NCBI GenBank assembly: GCA_021814475.1
Contig: JAKAIE010000030.1
Coordinates: forward strand, 1 to 35,824
Length of the DNA: 35,824 bases
Direction: 5' to 3'
Source of the DNA: Nitrospirota bacterium
GTDB taxonomy: Bacteria > Nitrospirota > Thermodesulfovibrionia > Thermodesulfovibrionales > UBA6898
The notes beneath the pieces are model-generated. The model saw nothing but the letters and a program-made list of their open reading frames with translations, had not been told where the DNA came from and ran no database searches. The stretch's first letter is position 1. Every line of letters begins with the position of its first letter. Below, piece by piece: positions 25,490-34,016 of the stretch. Made by a program: the position numbers and the translations under genes.

Positions 25490-25912
25490 ATGCTCGTAGG
25501 TTACAACACCAACATTCCCTATAAGGGAAACCTGTACCATGTCCAGACTGAAGACAGCGGGCTGAAGAATCCTGTCATCACTACGCTTCTTTATTTCAAG
25601 GGGACAATACTTTCGTCCAAGAAGATCAGCTACGCCCACATCGCGGCAAACCCCGATTACAAGGAAAAGGTCCGGGAGCTGATGAAGGAGCAGCACAAGG
25701 CAATGATGAAAGAGCTCATCAGCGGCAGACATACAGGCGATGCGGAAGGCTCGCCACAGGGTGGGGATACGATCGCGGAGGATGCGGGGGCAAAGCCCGG
25801 CCAATCCTCTCCCGCCGCGACGGATCAGCCCCCCCCGGCCACCAGCAACGAGGGCGCGGTCAGGAGTCTGGACGACATCCTGCTGGATTTTATCATCAAT
25901 AAAGGCAAATAA
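25490..25912 (+). CDS. uncharacterised small protein heading the ftsEX operon
   Basis: A 140-residue cytoplasmic-looking protein without signal peptide or TM helix. The N-terminal 70 residues look like a folded domain (MLVGYNTNIPYKGNLYHVQTED, then ITTLLYFKGTILSSKKISY), followed by a charged helix rich in Lys/Glu/Met. From about residue 82 to 122 it is low complexity (Gly, Pro, Ala, Asp), and it ends with a short hydrophobic-acidic peptide, SLDDILLDFIINKGK. I recall similar proteins in Deltaproteobacteria and Nitrospirota without a named function. It lies 15 bases upstream of ftsE. The disordered linker with a terminal peptide suggests an adaptor that docks on a partner, which is inference. 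Confidence 0.75.
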   Translation: MLVGYNTNIPYKGNLYHVQTEDSGLKNPVITTLLYFKGTILSSKKISYAHIAANPDYKEKVRELMKEQHKAMMKELISGRHTGDAEGSPQGGDTIAEDAGAKPGQSSPAATDQPPPATSNEGAVRSLDDILLDFIINKGK

Positions 25913-25927
25913 GACAGAATTGTTCCC

Positions 25928-26590
25928 ATGATACAATTTTCGAACGTTACCAAGGATTACGAGAACCAGACGGCCCTGAGAGACATCTCTTTTGTGATCG
26001 AAAAGGGAGAAATGGCGTTCATCACCGGCCCCAGCGGATCCGGAAAGACCACTCTTCTCAAACTTATCTATTCGGCCGAAAAACCGGACAGGGGAAACAT
26101 CTCCGTGGCCGGCTGGGATCTGGATCAACTGAAGGCGTCCAGCATCCCCTACCTCAGGCGGAACATAGGGGTCGTGTTCCAGGACTTCAGGCTCCTTGGA
26201 AACAGGAATGTCTTTGATAACGTTGCGATGGCCCTGCGCATACGCGGCATGGGAGAGCGGGAGATCAGAACGAAGGTGTTCGAAACCCTCAAGTCGGTCA
26301 ACCTCCGGCATAAATCAGACAGCTACCCGAAGGGGCTCTCCGGCGGCGAGCAGCAGAGGGTGGTCATCGCAAGGGCGATGGTTGCCGACCCCACCGTGCT
26401 CCTGGCCGACGAACCGACGGGCAATCTCGATCCTGACACTGCCGAGAGTGTGATGAGGACCTTCAAGGATATCAATGCACGGGGCACGACAATGCTGATC
26501 GCCACCCACAACCGCGAGCTGTACCGGAATACAGGCAGAAAGGTGATCCGTCTCGAAGGCGGAACACTTGTCGGAGTGGGCCCGGGATGA
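25928..26590 (+). CDS. ftsE: cell division ATP-binding protein FtsE
   Basis: The 220-residue ABC ATPase of the FtsEX complex, which couples ATP hydrolysis at the division site to activation of peptidoglycan hydrolases. Walker A is GPSGSGKTT (about residues 36-44), signature LSGGEQQR (about 138-145), Walker B LLADEPTGNLD, and H-loop IATHN. Length and sequence are typical (MIQFSNVTKDY start). No strong ribosome site precedes ATG 25928. The stop overlaps ftsX as ATGA, so the two subunits are made together. Confidence 0.97.
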   Translation: MIQFSNVTKDYENQTALRDISFVIEKGEMAFITGPSGSGKTTLLKLIYSAEKPDRGNISVAGWDLDQLKASSIPYLRRNIGVVFQDFRLLGNRNVFDNVAMALRIRGMGEREIRTKVFETLKSVNLRHKSDSYPKGLSGGEQQRVVIARAMVADPTVLLADEPTGNLDPDTAESVMRTFKDINARGTTMLIATHNRELYRNTGRKVIRLEGGTLVGVGPG

Positions 26591-27465
26591 GCATGTCCCC
26601 TTATTCATTCAGACTGGCTGCACAGAGTCTCCACAGGGAAAAATGGATCAATCTCCTTTCGGTGCTTACAATCGCCTCCGGACTCCTGGTGATCAGCGTC
26701 GCCCTTCTGGTTGCCTACAATGTGAACGCGGCGACTGGAAAACTTCCGGAGAAATTCGCCCTGACCGTCTACCTCAACGATAATCTGGGCAGGGAGAAGA
26801 TCGACGCGCTCATCGGCGCCCTGAAGAAGAAGCAGTCGGTTGCTCAGGTCCGTTTTATTCCGAAGGACGAGGCGATGAAGGAATTGAAGACCATGCTGAA
26901 GAATGCCAACTATGTCTTTGAGGGCCTCGATGAAAATCCCTTGCCGGACTCCCTGGAAATCAGACTGAAACGGGAAGCGGTCAGCCCGGAAGAAGTAAAG
27001 AAACTGACCGGGGACATAGGCAGAATGCAGGGCGTCGCAGAGATCGATTACGGAGAAAAGTTTCTGGCCGCCCTCCATTCGGTAAAATCCGGGGTAAGAA
27101 CGGTCGGCCTCTCGATCATCACGATCATCGTCGCAGGAATCATCTTCGTCTGTTACAGCACTGTCAAGATCTTGTTTTACCGGCGGACCGAGGAGATCGA
27201 GACCTTTAAGCTGCTCGGCGCCACGCGGGCATTTATACGTGCCCCGTTCATCATCGAGGGAGGGGTGATCGGGATGGCAGGAGGGCTCATCAGTCTGATG
27301 TCGGTATATGTGCTGTACTATGTCGTTCTCACCAGGATGAGCAGCGTCGTACCTCTCCTGTCAAACATCCTTTTCCCCCTCGATCTTTTTCTCCTGCTGC
27401 CTCTGTCCGGTCTGCTGCTCGGCGTCGCCGGTGCGGTGATCGCTGTCGGAAGGCTCCGCTACTGA
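26587..27465 (+). CDS. ftsX: cell division membrane protein FtsX
   Basis: The 292-residue permease-like partner of FtsE. A cytoplasmic N-terminus leads to TM1 (about 23-45), a periplasmic domain of about 125 residues rich in charged residues, then TM2 (about 172-195), TM3 (about 220-245) and TM4 (about 265-287). The periplasmic domain is the known docking site for EnvC-type activators, and the gene for one follows directly. ATG 26587 overlaps the ftsE stop, and the ftsX stop overlaps the next start as TGATG. Confidence 0.95.
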   Translation: MSMSPYSFRLAAQSLHREKWINLLSVLTIASGLLVISVALLVAYNVNAATGKLPEKFALTVYLNDNLGREKIDALIGALKKKQSVAQVRFIPKDEAMKELKTMLKNANYVFEGLDENPLPDSLEIRLKREAVSPEEVKKLTGDIGRMQGVAEIDYGEKFLAALHSVKSGVRTVGLSIITIIVAGIIFVCYSTVKILFYRRTEEIETFKLLGATRAFIRAPFIIEGGVIGMAGGLISLMSVYVLYYVVLTRMSSVVPLLSNILFPLDLFLLLPLSGLLLGVAGAVIAVGRLRY

Positions 27466-28604
27466 TGCCCGCTGCCGCATCTATCCTGCTCCTCCTTTTC
27501 CTCTTTTTCCCGCAACATGCCTCCGGAGCCCACTCTCCTGAGGAAGAATACAAGAATATTCAGGAAAAGATGCTCGAACAGAAGAAAAGGCTGAGTGAGG
27601 CGCAGGAACGTGAACATTCCATTCTGGGCGAGATCGACGAGGTCAACGAGAGGCTCGGGAAGATAGAATCCGAACTCGGCGGGTACAAACGGGACATGGG
27701 AAAGACAGAGGCAGAGATCAGATCCGTCGATGCGGAGATCGAAAAGACCCGCGCGAAACTCGACCGGCAGAAAAGCTGGCTGAAGCGAAAACTCAGGACG
27801 ATTCACCGGTTCGGATATTCCGCCGATACGATTGTCCTGCTTCTGAGTTCTTCGGACGTTTCCCAGACAATGAGGATGATAAAGTACCTTGAGCGTATCA
27901 CCAGCCATGAACATGCCCTGCTCGGCAATTACCGCAAAGACCTCGAAGACCTGAAGATAAAGCAGGGCAGGCTGCAGGCCCTCAGGGCAAATCTCAAAGT
28001 CACCGCGGATAAGGTCAGAACAAAGGAAGGCGAACTGGCAGACCAGAGACGGTCCAAAGAAACGATCCTGGACAGCGTAAGACACGAAAAAGCGGCCCGC
28101 CAGAAGGTCCTAGCTGAACTGAAGGCCGCCTCGAAGCGCATGCTCGACATCATCACAGAATCGGCCAGGACAGACACCTATACCGCAACAGGCTTCGCAC
28201 GGCTCAAGGGAAGGCTTTTGTGGCCGGTCGACGGCAGGATCGCGGTCCCCTATGGCACGCACAGGGATCCGCAATTCGACACGCCCGTTTTCAGAAACGG
28301 CGTGCACATCGAGACCGCGCCGTCCGCAGACGCAAAAGCGGTCTTCGGGGGAAAGGTCATCTACGCCGAGGGGTTCAGGGGGTTCGGTCAGCTGATCATC
28401 GTCAACCATGGCAGCGGGTACAACACGCTCTACGGCAATCTTTCGGAGATTTTTTCAAAGGTTGGAGATATAATAAGGGAAAACCAGGTGATAGGAAAAG
28501 TGGGAATGTCGGGGGTTCTGAACGCCCCGGGCCTTTATTTCGAAATCCGGTACAAAGGGAAACCTCTCGATCCTGCACAGTGGTTGCGACACAGAAGAAA
28601 ATAG
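27465..28604 (+). CDS. EnvC-like murein hydrolase activator with degenerate LytM domain
   Basis: A 379-residue periplasmic protein. A signal peptide (about 1-23) is followed by a long coiled coil (about 24-225, Glu/Lys/Arg-rich heptads), then a C-terminal M23/LytM domain (about 250-375). The zinc ligands of active M23 peptidases are not kept: the first motif reads GVHIETAPS, without the Asp of HxxxD, and the HxH position reads LYGNLS. It should therefore be an activator of cell-wall amidases, as EnvC is, not an enzyme. FtsEX controls EnvC through its coiled coil. The gene overlaps ftsX by one base. No amidase gene is in the window. Confidence 0.88.
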   Translation: MPAAASILLLLFLFFPQHASGAHSPEEEYKNIQEKMLEQKKRLSEAQEREHSILGEIDEVNERLGKIESELGGYKRDMGKTEAEIRSVDAEIEKTRAKLDRQKSWLKRKLRTIHRFGYSADTIVLLLSSSDVSQTMRMIKYLERITSHEHALLGNYRKDLEDLKIKQGRLQALRANLKVTADKVRTKEGELADQRRSKETILDSVRHEKAARQKVLAELKAASKRMLDIITESARTDTYTATGFARLKGRLLWPVDGRIAVPYGTHRDPQFDTPVFRNGVHIETAPSADAKAVFGGKVIYAEGFRGFGQLIIVNHGSGYNTLYGNLSEIFSKVGDIIRENQVIGKVGMSGVLNAPGLYFEIRYKGKPLDPAQWLRHRRK

Positions 28605-28622
28605 CCAGGAGGACATGCATAC

Positions 28623-29915
28623 ATGCCAGGTAAAAAAATCATAGCTATATGGTTGCTGGTCGTTGCGATCGCGGCGACGGGCATTTCGATCGGAAGGCTT
28701 TCCGTAAGCAGCGTGAGCGCGGCGGGAGAAGGTTACGAAGAGTTGCGGACATTCACCGAGGTGATGTCCATGATCAAGAAGCACTACGTCGAAGAGGTGA
28801 AGACCAAAGACCTCATTTATGGTGCGATACGCGGGATGCTCAGTTCCCTTGATCCCCATTCGAGCTTCATGCCCCCGGATGCGTTTAAAGACATGCAGGT
28901 CGAGACAAAAGGAGAGTTCGGGGGGCTCGGGATTCAGGTGGGCATAAAGGACAAGGTCCTCACCGTGATAGCGCCTATCGAAGATACCCCCGCTTCCCGC
29001 GCAGGCATCAAGGCCGGGGACAAGATCGTCAGCATCAGCGGCGTATCCACCAAGGATATCACTCTTCAGGATGCGGTTTCGAAGATGAGGGGGGCTCCGA
29101 AGACCCCGGTGACCATCGGCATTATGCGCGAGGGCTGGGAAAAAGCCAAAGACTTTACGCTGATCAGGGACATCATAAAGATCAAGAGCGTGAAGGCGAA
29201 GATGCTTGAGGGGAAGATCGCATATATCAAGCTGACCCAGTTCCAGGAACAGACCGCCGCAGACCTGAACGACGCTCTCTCCACACTGGATGCTCAGAAG
29301 TTCAACTCGATCATCCTCGACCTCCGTAACAATCCGGGTGGGCTGCTCAACAGCTCGATCGATGTAGCCGGCGATTTTCTGCCAAAGGGAAAACTGGTCG
29401 TCTACACCAAAACGCGTTCGGGAGAAAAGTCCGAATTCCTTACCGAGGGCACCAAGTATTATTCCCAGCCGATGATAGTCCTTGTCAATCAGGGCAGCGC
29501 CAGCGCGGCCGAGATCGTTGCCGGAGCGCTGAAAGACTGGAACAGAGCGGTCATTCTAGGGACACAGACATTCGGCAAAGGGTCCGTGCAGACGGTCATC
29601 CCGCTGAGCGACGGCGCGGGGCTGCGCCTGACCACCGCCAAATATTATACCCCGAATGGGACGTCTATTCAGAACACCGGCATTACTCCGGATATCGTCC
29701 TGAAGCTCGAGGCGAAGAACGGCGCGAAGGAGCACCCGGTCCTCAGGGAACGGGACCTCGCGCACCACCTGAAAAACGAGCAGTCGGATCTGAAACCCGA
29801 GGAAACTGAAACAGCACCGCTCGAGGTGGATGAAAAAGATGATGTCCAGCTTCAGCGTGCAATAGACATACTGAAGACCTGGAATGTCTTTAAAGGCCTT
29901 CCGAAGGCCTCGTGA
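28623..29915 (+). CDS. ctpA: C-terminal processing serine protease (CtpA/Prc family, S41)
   Basis: A 430-residue periplasmic protease. An N-terminal signal anchor (about 5-25), a PDZ domain (about 85-175, GGLGIQVGIKDKVL and PASRAGIKAGDKI), and an S41 core with the Ser/Lys dyad: S294 in GSASAAE and K319 in TFGKGSVQ, spaced 25 residues apart as in Prc. A Lys/Glu-rich tail ends it. Family members trim C-termini or degrade periplasmic substrates, including peptidoglycan hydrolases in some bacteria. ATG 28623 is ten bases after GGAGG. Its place after ftsEX-envC suggests control of cell-wall hydrolysis. Confidence 0.94.
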   Translation: MPGKKIIAIWLLVVAIAATGISIGRLSVSSVSAAGEGYEELRTFTEVMSMIKKHYVEEVKTKDLIYGAIRGMLSSLDPHSSFMPPDAFKDMQVETKGEFGGLGIQVGIKDKVLTVIAPIEDTPASRAGIKAGDKIVSISGVSTKDITLQDAVSKMRGAPKTPVTIGIMREGWEKAKDFTLIRDIIKIKSVKAKMLEGKIAYIKLTQFQEQTAADLNDALSTLDAQKFNSIILDLRNNPGGLLNSSIDVAGDFLPKGKLVVYTKTRSGEKSEFLTEGTKYYSQPMIVLVNQGSASAAEIVAGALKDWNRAVILGTQTFGKGSVQTVIPLSDGAGLRLTTAKYYTPNGTSIQNTGITPDIVLKLEAKNGAKEHPVLRERDLAHHLKNEQSDLKPEETETAPLEVDEKDDVQLQRAIDILKTWNVFKGLPKAS

Positions 29916-30601
29916 GCCGTTTGTCACGTATCGTCTTCGACATAGAGACCGCAGGAAGGGATTTTGACTCCCTTGAACCGCCTGTGCAGGAGTATCTCCT
30001 GAGATGGGCAAACACGGACGAGGAGCGGCAGGAGGTGAGAGAAAGCCTTTCCTTCTATCCGCTCACCGGCGAGGTGATCGCCATTGGGATGTACAATCCG
30101 GACTCGTGCAAAGGTGCTGTTTTTTTTCAGAACAACAGCGATCCCCTGCTCCCCTTTGAAGAGGAGGGGATCACGTACGAAACCGGCACGGAGGCCGAGA
30201 TCATCCGGCGGTTCTGGGATACCATCAGGCAATATGACCAGTTCGTCACCTTTAACGGGCGAGGGTTTGATTGTCCTTTCCTCATGATCCGGTCGGCGGT
30301 TCACAGGATCAGGCCCTTGCGCGATCTTATGCCCAATCGTTACGGCGATCAGCATATTGACCTTTTCGACCAGCTCACCTTTTACGGGGCAAGCAGGAGG
30401 AAGTTCAGCCTCGACATGTGGTGCCGGACCTTCGGCATCAGGAGCCCCAAGGAGGGCGGGATCACGGGGTGCGACGTGAAGCATCTCTATGCATCCGGGA
30501 AGTACAGCGAGATCGCCCGTTACTGTGCCGGTGACCTCAAGGGGACTGCGGAACTGTTTGCCGTCTGGGAGAAACACATAAAGGTATCAGGCCACCGTTA
30601 G
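29912..30601 (+). CDS. predicted DEDD-family 3'-5' exonuclease (PolB-exonuclease-like, RNase H fold)
   Basis: A 229-residue single-domain protein. The first metal motif is FDIET (D10, E12), the second VTFNGRGFDCPF, and the third falls in YCAGDLKGTAELF near the C-terminus, the spacing of DEDD exonucleases. HIDLFDQLTFYG and KFSLDMWCRTFGI are typical of the uncharacterised PolB-exonuclease-like group. It probably degrades DNA or RNA ends in the cytoplasm. GTG 29912 overlaps the ctpA stop (GTGA), and its own stop overlaps the stop of the convergent kinase gene by three bases. Confidence 0.83.
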   Translation: MSRLSRIVFDIETAGRDFDSLEPPVQEYLLRWANTDEERQEVRESLSFYPLTGEVIAIGMYNPDSCKGAVFFQNNSDPLLPFEEEGITYETGTEAEIIRRFWDTIRQYDQFVTFNGRGFDCPFLMIRSAVHRIRPLRDLMPNRYGDQHIDLFDQLTFYGASRRKFSLDMWCRTFGIRSPKEGGITGCDVKHLYASGKYSEIARYCAGDLKGTAELFAVWEKHIKVSGHR

Positions 30602-31542
30602 CGCCGGCATCCGCCCTGCCCGAAATTGTCCGTGAATCTCTTCATGAATTCGTCATGCGTAAATGCGTGTTCCTGCGTGCCATAGTGTTCGATCGTGTAG
30701 ACCGCAGCAACTGCCCCCATCTTCGCAGACGACTCGATATCAAGGCCTGAGGCAAGCCCTTTCATTAGTCCCGCCCGGTATGCGTCTCCTGCCCCGGTCG
30801 GATCGACCACCGTGCCGGGCTTCGCAACAGGGACCGTTTTCTCGCCGCCCGGCTGTCTTATGACAGAGCCATTTTCACCGAGAGTGGTAATGAGACACCC
30901 GGTCATCCCCAGCAGATCTTCCTTCATAAGACCGGTAATTTTCATGATCATCTCAAGTTCGTAGTCATTCGAGATCAACATAAACGACCCTCTGATCCAC
31001 TCACGCAGGTCCCCGCCCTTCCATTGTGTCAGAGACTGTCCGGGATCACAGATATAGCGGATGCCTTTCTCACGGCATTTCCCGGCATACGCCATCATAT
31101 CCTGCAGGTTCCCGGGCGCTATCAGGACGATCGTATCTTCCGGCACGGCGTCAGCAAAATCATGGTCGGTCGGAAGCCTCATGGCACCGGGATTGAATCC
31201 CGTTATCTGGTTGTCCGACATGTCGGTCGTGATATAGGCCCCTGCAGTGAATTCGGATTCGACGATGCGGATATGCTCGAACGAAATTCCGTGCTCTTTC
31301 AGCCAGTCGAAATACCGGTCATAGTCCTTTCCGATAGATGCGAGGATCAGCGGTCTCTCCCCGAGGAGTGCCAGTGAATAGGCGACGTTTCCCGCCGTGC
31401 CGCCGAACTTTTCGACCATCCCGTTGACGGTAAAACATACGTTCAATATATGGATCTTGTCAGGCAGGATATAGTCCGAAAACTTTCCCGGAAAGTCCAT
31501 GATCCTGTCATAGGCAAGAGAGCCCGAGATAAAGATATTCAT
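30598..31542 (-). CDS. PfkB-family sugar/nucleoside kinase
   Basis: A 314-residue ribokinase-fold kinase. The N-terminal GSLAYDRIMDFPG and the glycine motif FGGTAGNVAYSLALLG near residue 47 bind the substrate; DPTGAGDAYRAGLMKG near 250 is the PfkB signature with the catalytic Asp. The substrate is not clear; adenosine kinase-like members share the MDFPGKF start. AAAGGTGA precedes ATG 31542. It lies 55 bases downstream of uvrC in the same direction and its stop overlaps the convergent exonuclease gene. Confidence 0.88.
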   Translation of the reverse strand: MNIFISGSLAYDRIMDFPGKFSDYILPDKIHILNVCFTVNGMVEKFGGTAGNVAYSLALLGERPLILASIGKDYDRYFDWLKEHGISFEHIRIVESEFTAGAYITTDMSDNQITGFNPGAMRLPTDHDFADAVPEDTIVLIAPGNLQDMMAYAGKCREKGIRYICDPGQSLTQWKGGDLREWIRGSFMLISNDYELEMIMKITGLMKEDLLGMTGCLITTLGENGSVIRQPGGEKTVPVAKPGTVVDPTGAGDAYRAGLMKGLASGLDIESSAKMGAVAAVYTIEHYGTQEHAFTHDEFMKRFTDNFGQGGCRR

Positions 31543-31597
31543 GATGCGTTCACCTTTCCCATAATATTTATGCCCTCACCCCGGCATACAACGCCGT

Positions 31598-33421
31598 TCA
31601 CGCGCTACTGTCCTTCAACCCTTCGAGGAGTTTTATTGTCACCTCACGGGTAAACCCCTTCACCTTCGAGATCTCTTCCGCCGAGGCATGACGCACGCCT
31701 TCGAGGCTGCCGAAGTGCCTCAGCAGTTCGAGCCTCCGCTTCCTGCCGATGCCGGGAATCTTTTCCAGGGGCGACTCGAATGTCCTGCGGGCCCTGAGTT
31801 TCTTGTGGTACTGGACCGAAAAGCGATGCACCTCGTCCCTGATTCTCCTCAGCAGCAGGGCGGCACGGCCTCCGTCTTCAAGCCCTACAGGAAGGTCCCG
31901 GCCGGGGATGAATGCCCTGTCCGGATCTTTTGCGATACTGATAACACAGGTCCTTATCCCCAGCGCGCTGAGGGCGTCAATAGCCGCATCGAGCTGCCCC
32001 TTACCGCCATCGATAATGACAAGATCCGGGACAAGAACTCTTTGCCTGTCTTCCGTATCATCCCCTTCCCGCTGACCTTCCTTCTCAAAAGTTCTTCGCA
32101 CCATCTCCTTCATCATCGCATAGTCATCAGGCCCTTTGACAGCATCCATCCGTATGTGGCGGTAGCGGTCCTTTCTGAAACCGCCGTCCATCCAATACAC
32201 AAAGCCGCCGACAGGCTCACTGCCCGAGATGTTGGAGATATCAAAAGCCCCGATTTTCGACGGCGGCTGTATCAGCCCCAGAAGATCCGCCAATTCCTGG
32301 CCAATGCCTGACGCGGGTCCGGGACTGTCTTTGGCGCCGTACGTCTTAAGGAACATTGCGGCGTTTTCTACGGCCATATCCACGAGCTTACGCTTTATAC
32401 CCCGGACGGGCCTGAAGATGCTGACTCTTCCCTCCCTCTTCCCGGAGAGCCATTCAGAAAGGAGCGGATGGTCCTCGGGGACGAGGGAACAGACAATATC
32501 TCCGGGCGGGAGAATCTCTTTTGAATAGAACTGTTCGATCAGGCTTTTCATGAGATATCCGTCGCCCACGCCAGCGGTATGATCCAGTGCAAACTGCCGG
32601 TAGCCGATCATGATGCCGTTTCTCACGAAGAGAAGCCTGAAGCACGCCTTCCCCCCCTCTCTGGATAACCCGATCACATCGAGGTCCCCCAACTCGGGGG
32701 CGACGACCTTCTGGGATTCCGATATCTTCCGTATCGCACTTATCCGGTCCCGCAGGACCGCGGCCTCTTCGAAGCGAAGCTCTTCCGAGCAGCGCTGCAT
32801 GCGTCCCTCCAGGGCCTCGAGGAGTTTCCGGTTCCTGCCTTCCAGCAGGAGCCTGATCTCCTGGATGATATTCATATATTCCGCATGGTCGACGCCGCCA
32901 CCGCAGGGGGCAATACATCTCTTGATCTGGTGCTGGATGCATGGCCTGAGGGATCTGTCGAAAGTATGTGTGCAGGTGGGTATCCTGAAGGTATTCCGGA
33001 TAAAGGCGAGGATGTTCCACATGTCGCCGGAAGGCACATACGGGCCGAAATACCTGGCCCCGTCCTTCTTTATCCTTCTGACCACCTCCAGGCGGGGCCA
33101 GGTCTCATTGATCGTAAGCTTCAGGTATGGATAGCTCTTGTCATCCCGCAGGAGAACATTGAACCGGGGCCGGTACTGCTTGATCAGGTTCGCCTCAAGG
33201 ATAAAGGCCTCGAGTTCGTTTCCTGTAACCGTGTACTCCAGATCATTCACCATCTTCATCATCCCGGACTTCCGCTCGTCCAGTGAAGATGACTTCTGGA
33301 AATAACTCCGGACCCTGCTCCTCAGCCCTTTCGCCTTGCCGACGTAGAGGACGGAGTTATCTTTGTCCTTAAAGATATAAACGCCCGGCTTGTCAGGTAT
33401 GTCGGGCAGACGGTCGAGCAT
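31598..33421 (-). CDS. uvrC: excinuclease ABC subunit C
   Basis: Makes both incisions in nucleotide excision repair. The 607-residue protein has the GIY-YIG domain (1-95: KPGVYIFKDKDNSVLYVGKA) for the 3' cut, a four-Cys-like stretch with HxIKRCIAPC near 165, the UVR helix pair (about 200-235), the RNase H-like nuclease domain (GAFDISNISGSEPVGGFVYW, and VIIDGGKGQLDAA) for the 5' cut, and C-terminal tandem helix-hairpin-helix motifs (LEKIPGIGRKRR). ATG 33421 has no clear ribosome site but is 12 bases after the TPR gene stop. Confidence 0.96.
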   Translation of the reverse strand: MLDRLPDIPDKPGVYIFKDKDNSVLYVGKAKGLRSRVRSYFQKSSSLDERKSGMMKMVNDLEYTVTGNELEAFILEANLIKQYRPRFNVLLRDDKSYPYLKLTINETWPRLEVVRRIKKDGARYFGPYVPSGDMWNILAFIRNTFRIPTCTHTFDRSLRPCIQHQIKRCIAPCGGGVDHAEYMNIIQEIRLLLEGRNRKLLEALEGRMQRCSEELRFEEAAVLRDRISAIRKISESQKVVAPELGDLDVIGLSREGGKACFRLLFVRNGIMIGYRQFALDHTAGVGDGYLMKSLIEQFYSKEILPPGDIVCSLVPEDHPLLSEWLSGKREGRVSIFRPVRGIKRKLVDMAVENAAMFLKTYGAKDSPGPASGIGQELADLLGLIQPPSKIGAFDISNISGSEPVGGFVYWMDGGFRKDRYRHIRMDAVKGPDDYAMMKEMVRRTFEKEGQREGDDTEDRQRVLVPDLVIIDGGKGQLDAAIDALSALGIRTCVISIAKDPDRAFIPGRDLPVGLEDGGRAALLLRRIRDEVHRFSVQYHKKLRARRTFESPLEKIPGIGRKRRLELLRHFGSLEGVRHASAEEISKVKGFTREVTIKLLEGLKDSSA

Positions 33422-33433
33422 CCGGATGAGAGG

Positions 33434-33988
33434 CTATTTTGATGCCTTCAGATTCTGGATCTCCTGCCGGAGTTGGGGCGCATCCGGCGCATTCGGCGCC
33501 AACTCCAACGCCTTCTCGAACTCCCTGATCGCCTGGGCCTTATCCTTCAGGTCATATGCCAGTACAACCCCCAGGTTCTTATGCGCGTTGAGGTGATTCG
33601 GATTGAGGTCAAGGGCCTTGCGGTATTCCCTGGCCGCAACGTCAGGCTTGCCCGAATTCCGGTAGCACGTCCCGAGGTCGACCCTGACATCAACGTTCTT
33701 CGGATCGAGTTTCAGTGCCTTTGTGTACGCCTCGATTGCATCAGGGAACTGGCGGGTATCCATCGATATGTTGCCGAGACGGATCCATGCCTCCGCGTTC
33801 TTCGGGTCCTTCGAAACCGCCTCTTTCAGCAATTTCATCTCCTCCTGGCCCTGGAGGGGTGCAGGCTGGGTGACACCCCCTGCCGGTCCTCCCCCCGAAG
33901 GAAACTGGTACTGGGGCTTTGATTCGTCTTTATTCTGGCAGGCAACGAACAGAAGACCGGCAATAATGATCACAACGAGTTTTTTCAT
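33434..33988 (-). CDS. TPR-repeat lipoprotein
   Basis: 184 residues from ATG 33988, which follows GGAGGAGCC. Signal sequence MKKLVVIIIAGLLFVAC with a likely lipidated Cys17 (lipobox-like FVAC) gives a membrane-anchored periplasmic protein. A Gln/Pro/Gly-rich linker is followed by three tetratricopeptide repeats (about residues 70-103, 104-137 and 138-172) with the usual Ala/Leu/Tyr and DPxx pattern. It should bind peptides or scaffold a complex; the partner is unknown. It lies 28 bases after accA and 12 bases before uvrC. Confidence 0.88.
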   Translation of the reverse strand: MKKLVVIIIAGLLFVACQNKDESKPQYQFPSGGGPAGGVTQPAPLQGQEEMKLLKEAVSKDPKNAEAWIRLGNISMDTRQFPDAIEAYTKALKLDPKNVDVRVDLGTCYRNSGKPDVAAREYRKALDLNPNHLNAHKNLGVVLAYDLKDKAQAIREFEKALELAPNAPDAPQLRQEIQNLKASK

Positions 33989-34016
33989 GGCTCCTCCAAA
34001 GTCATATAGTACATTG

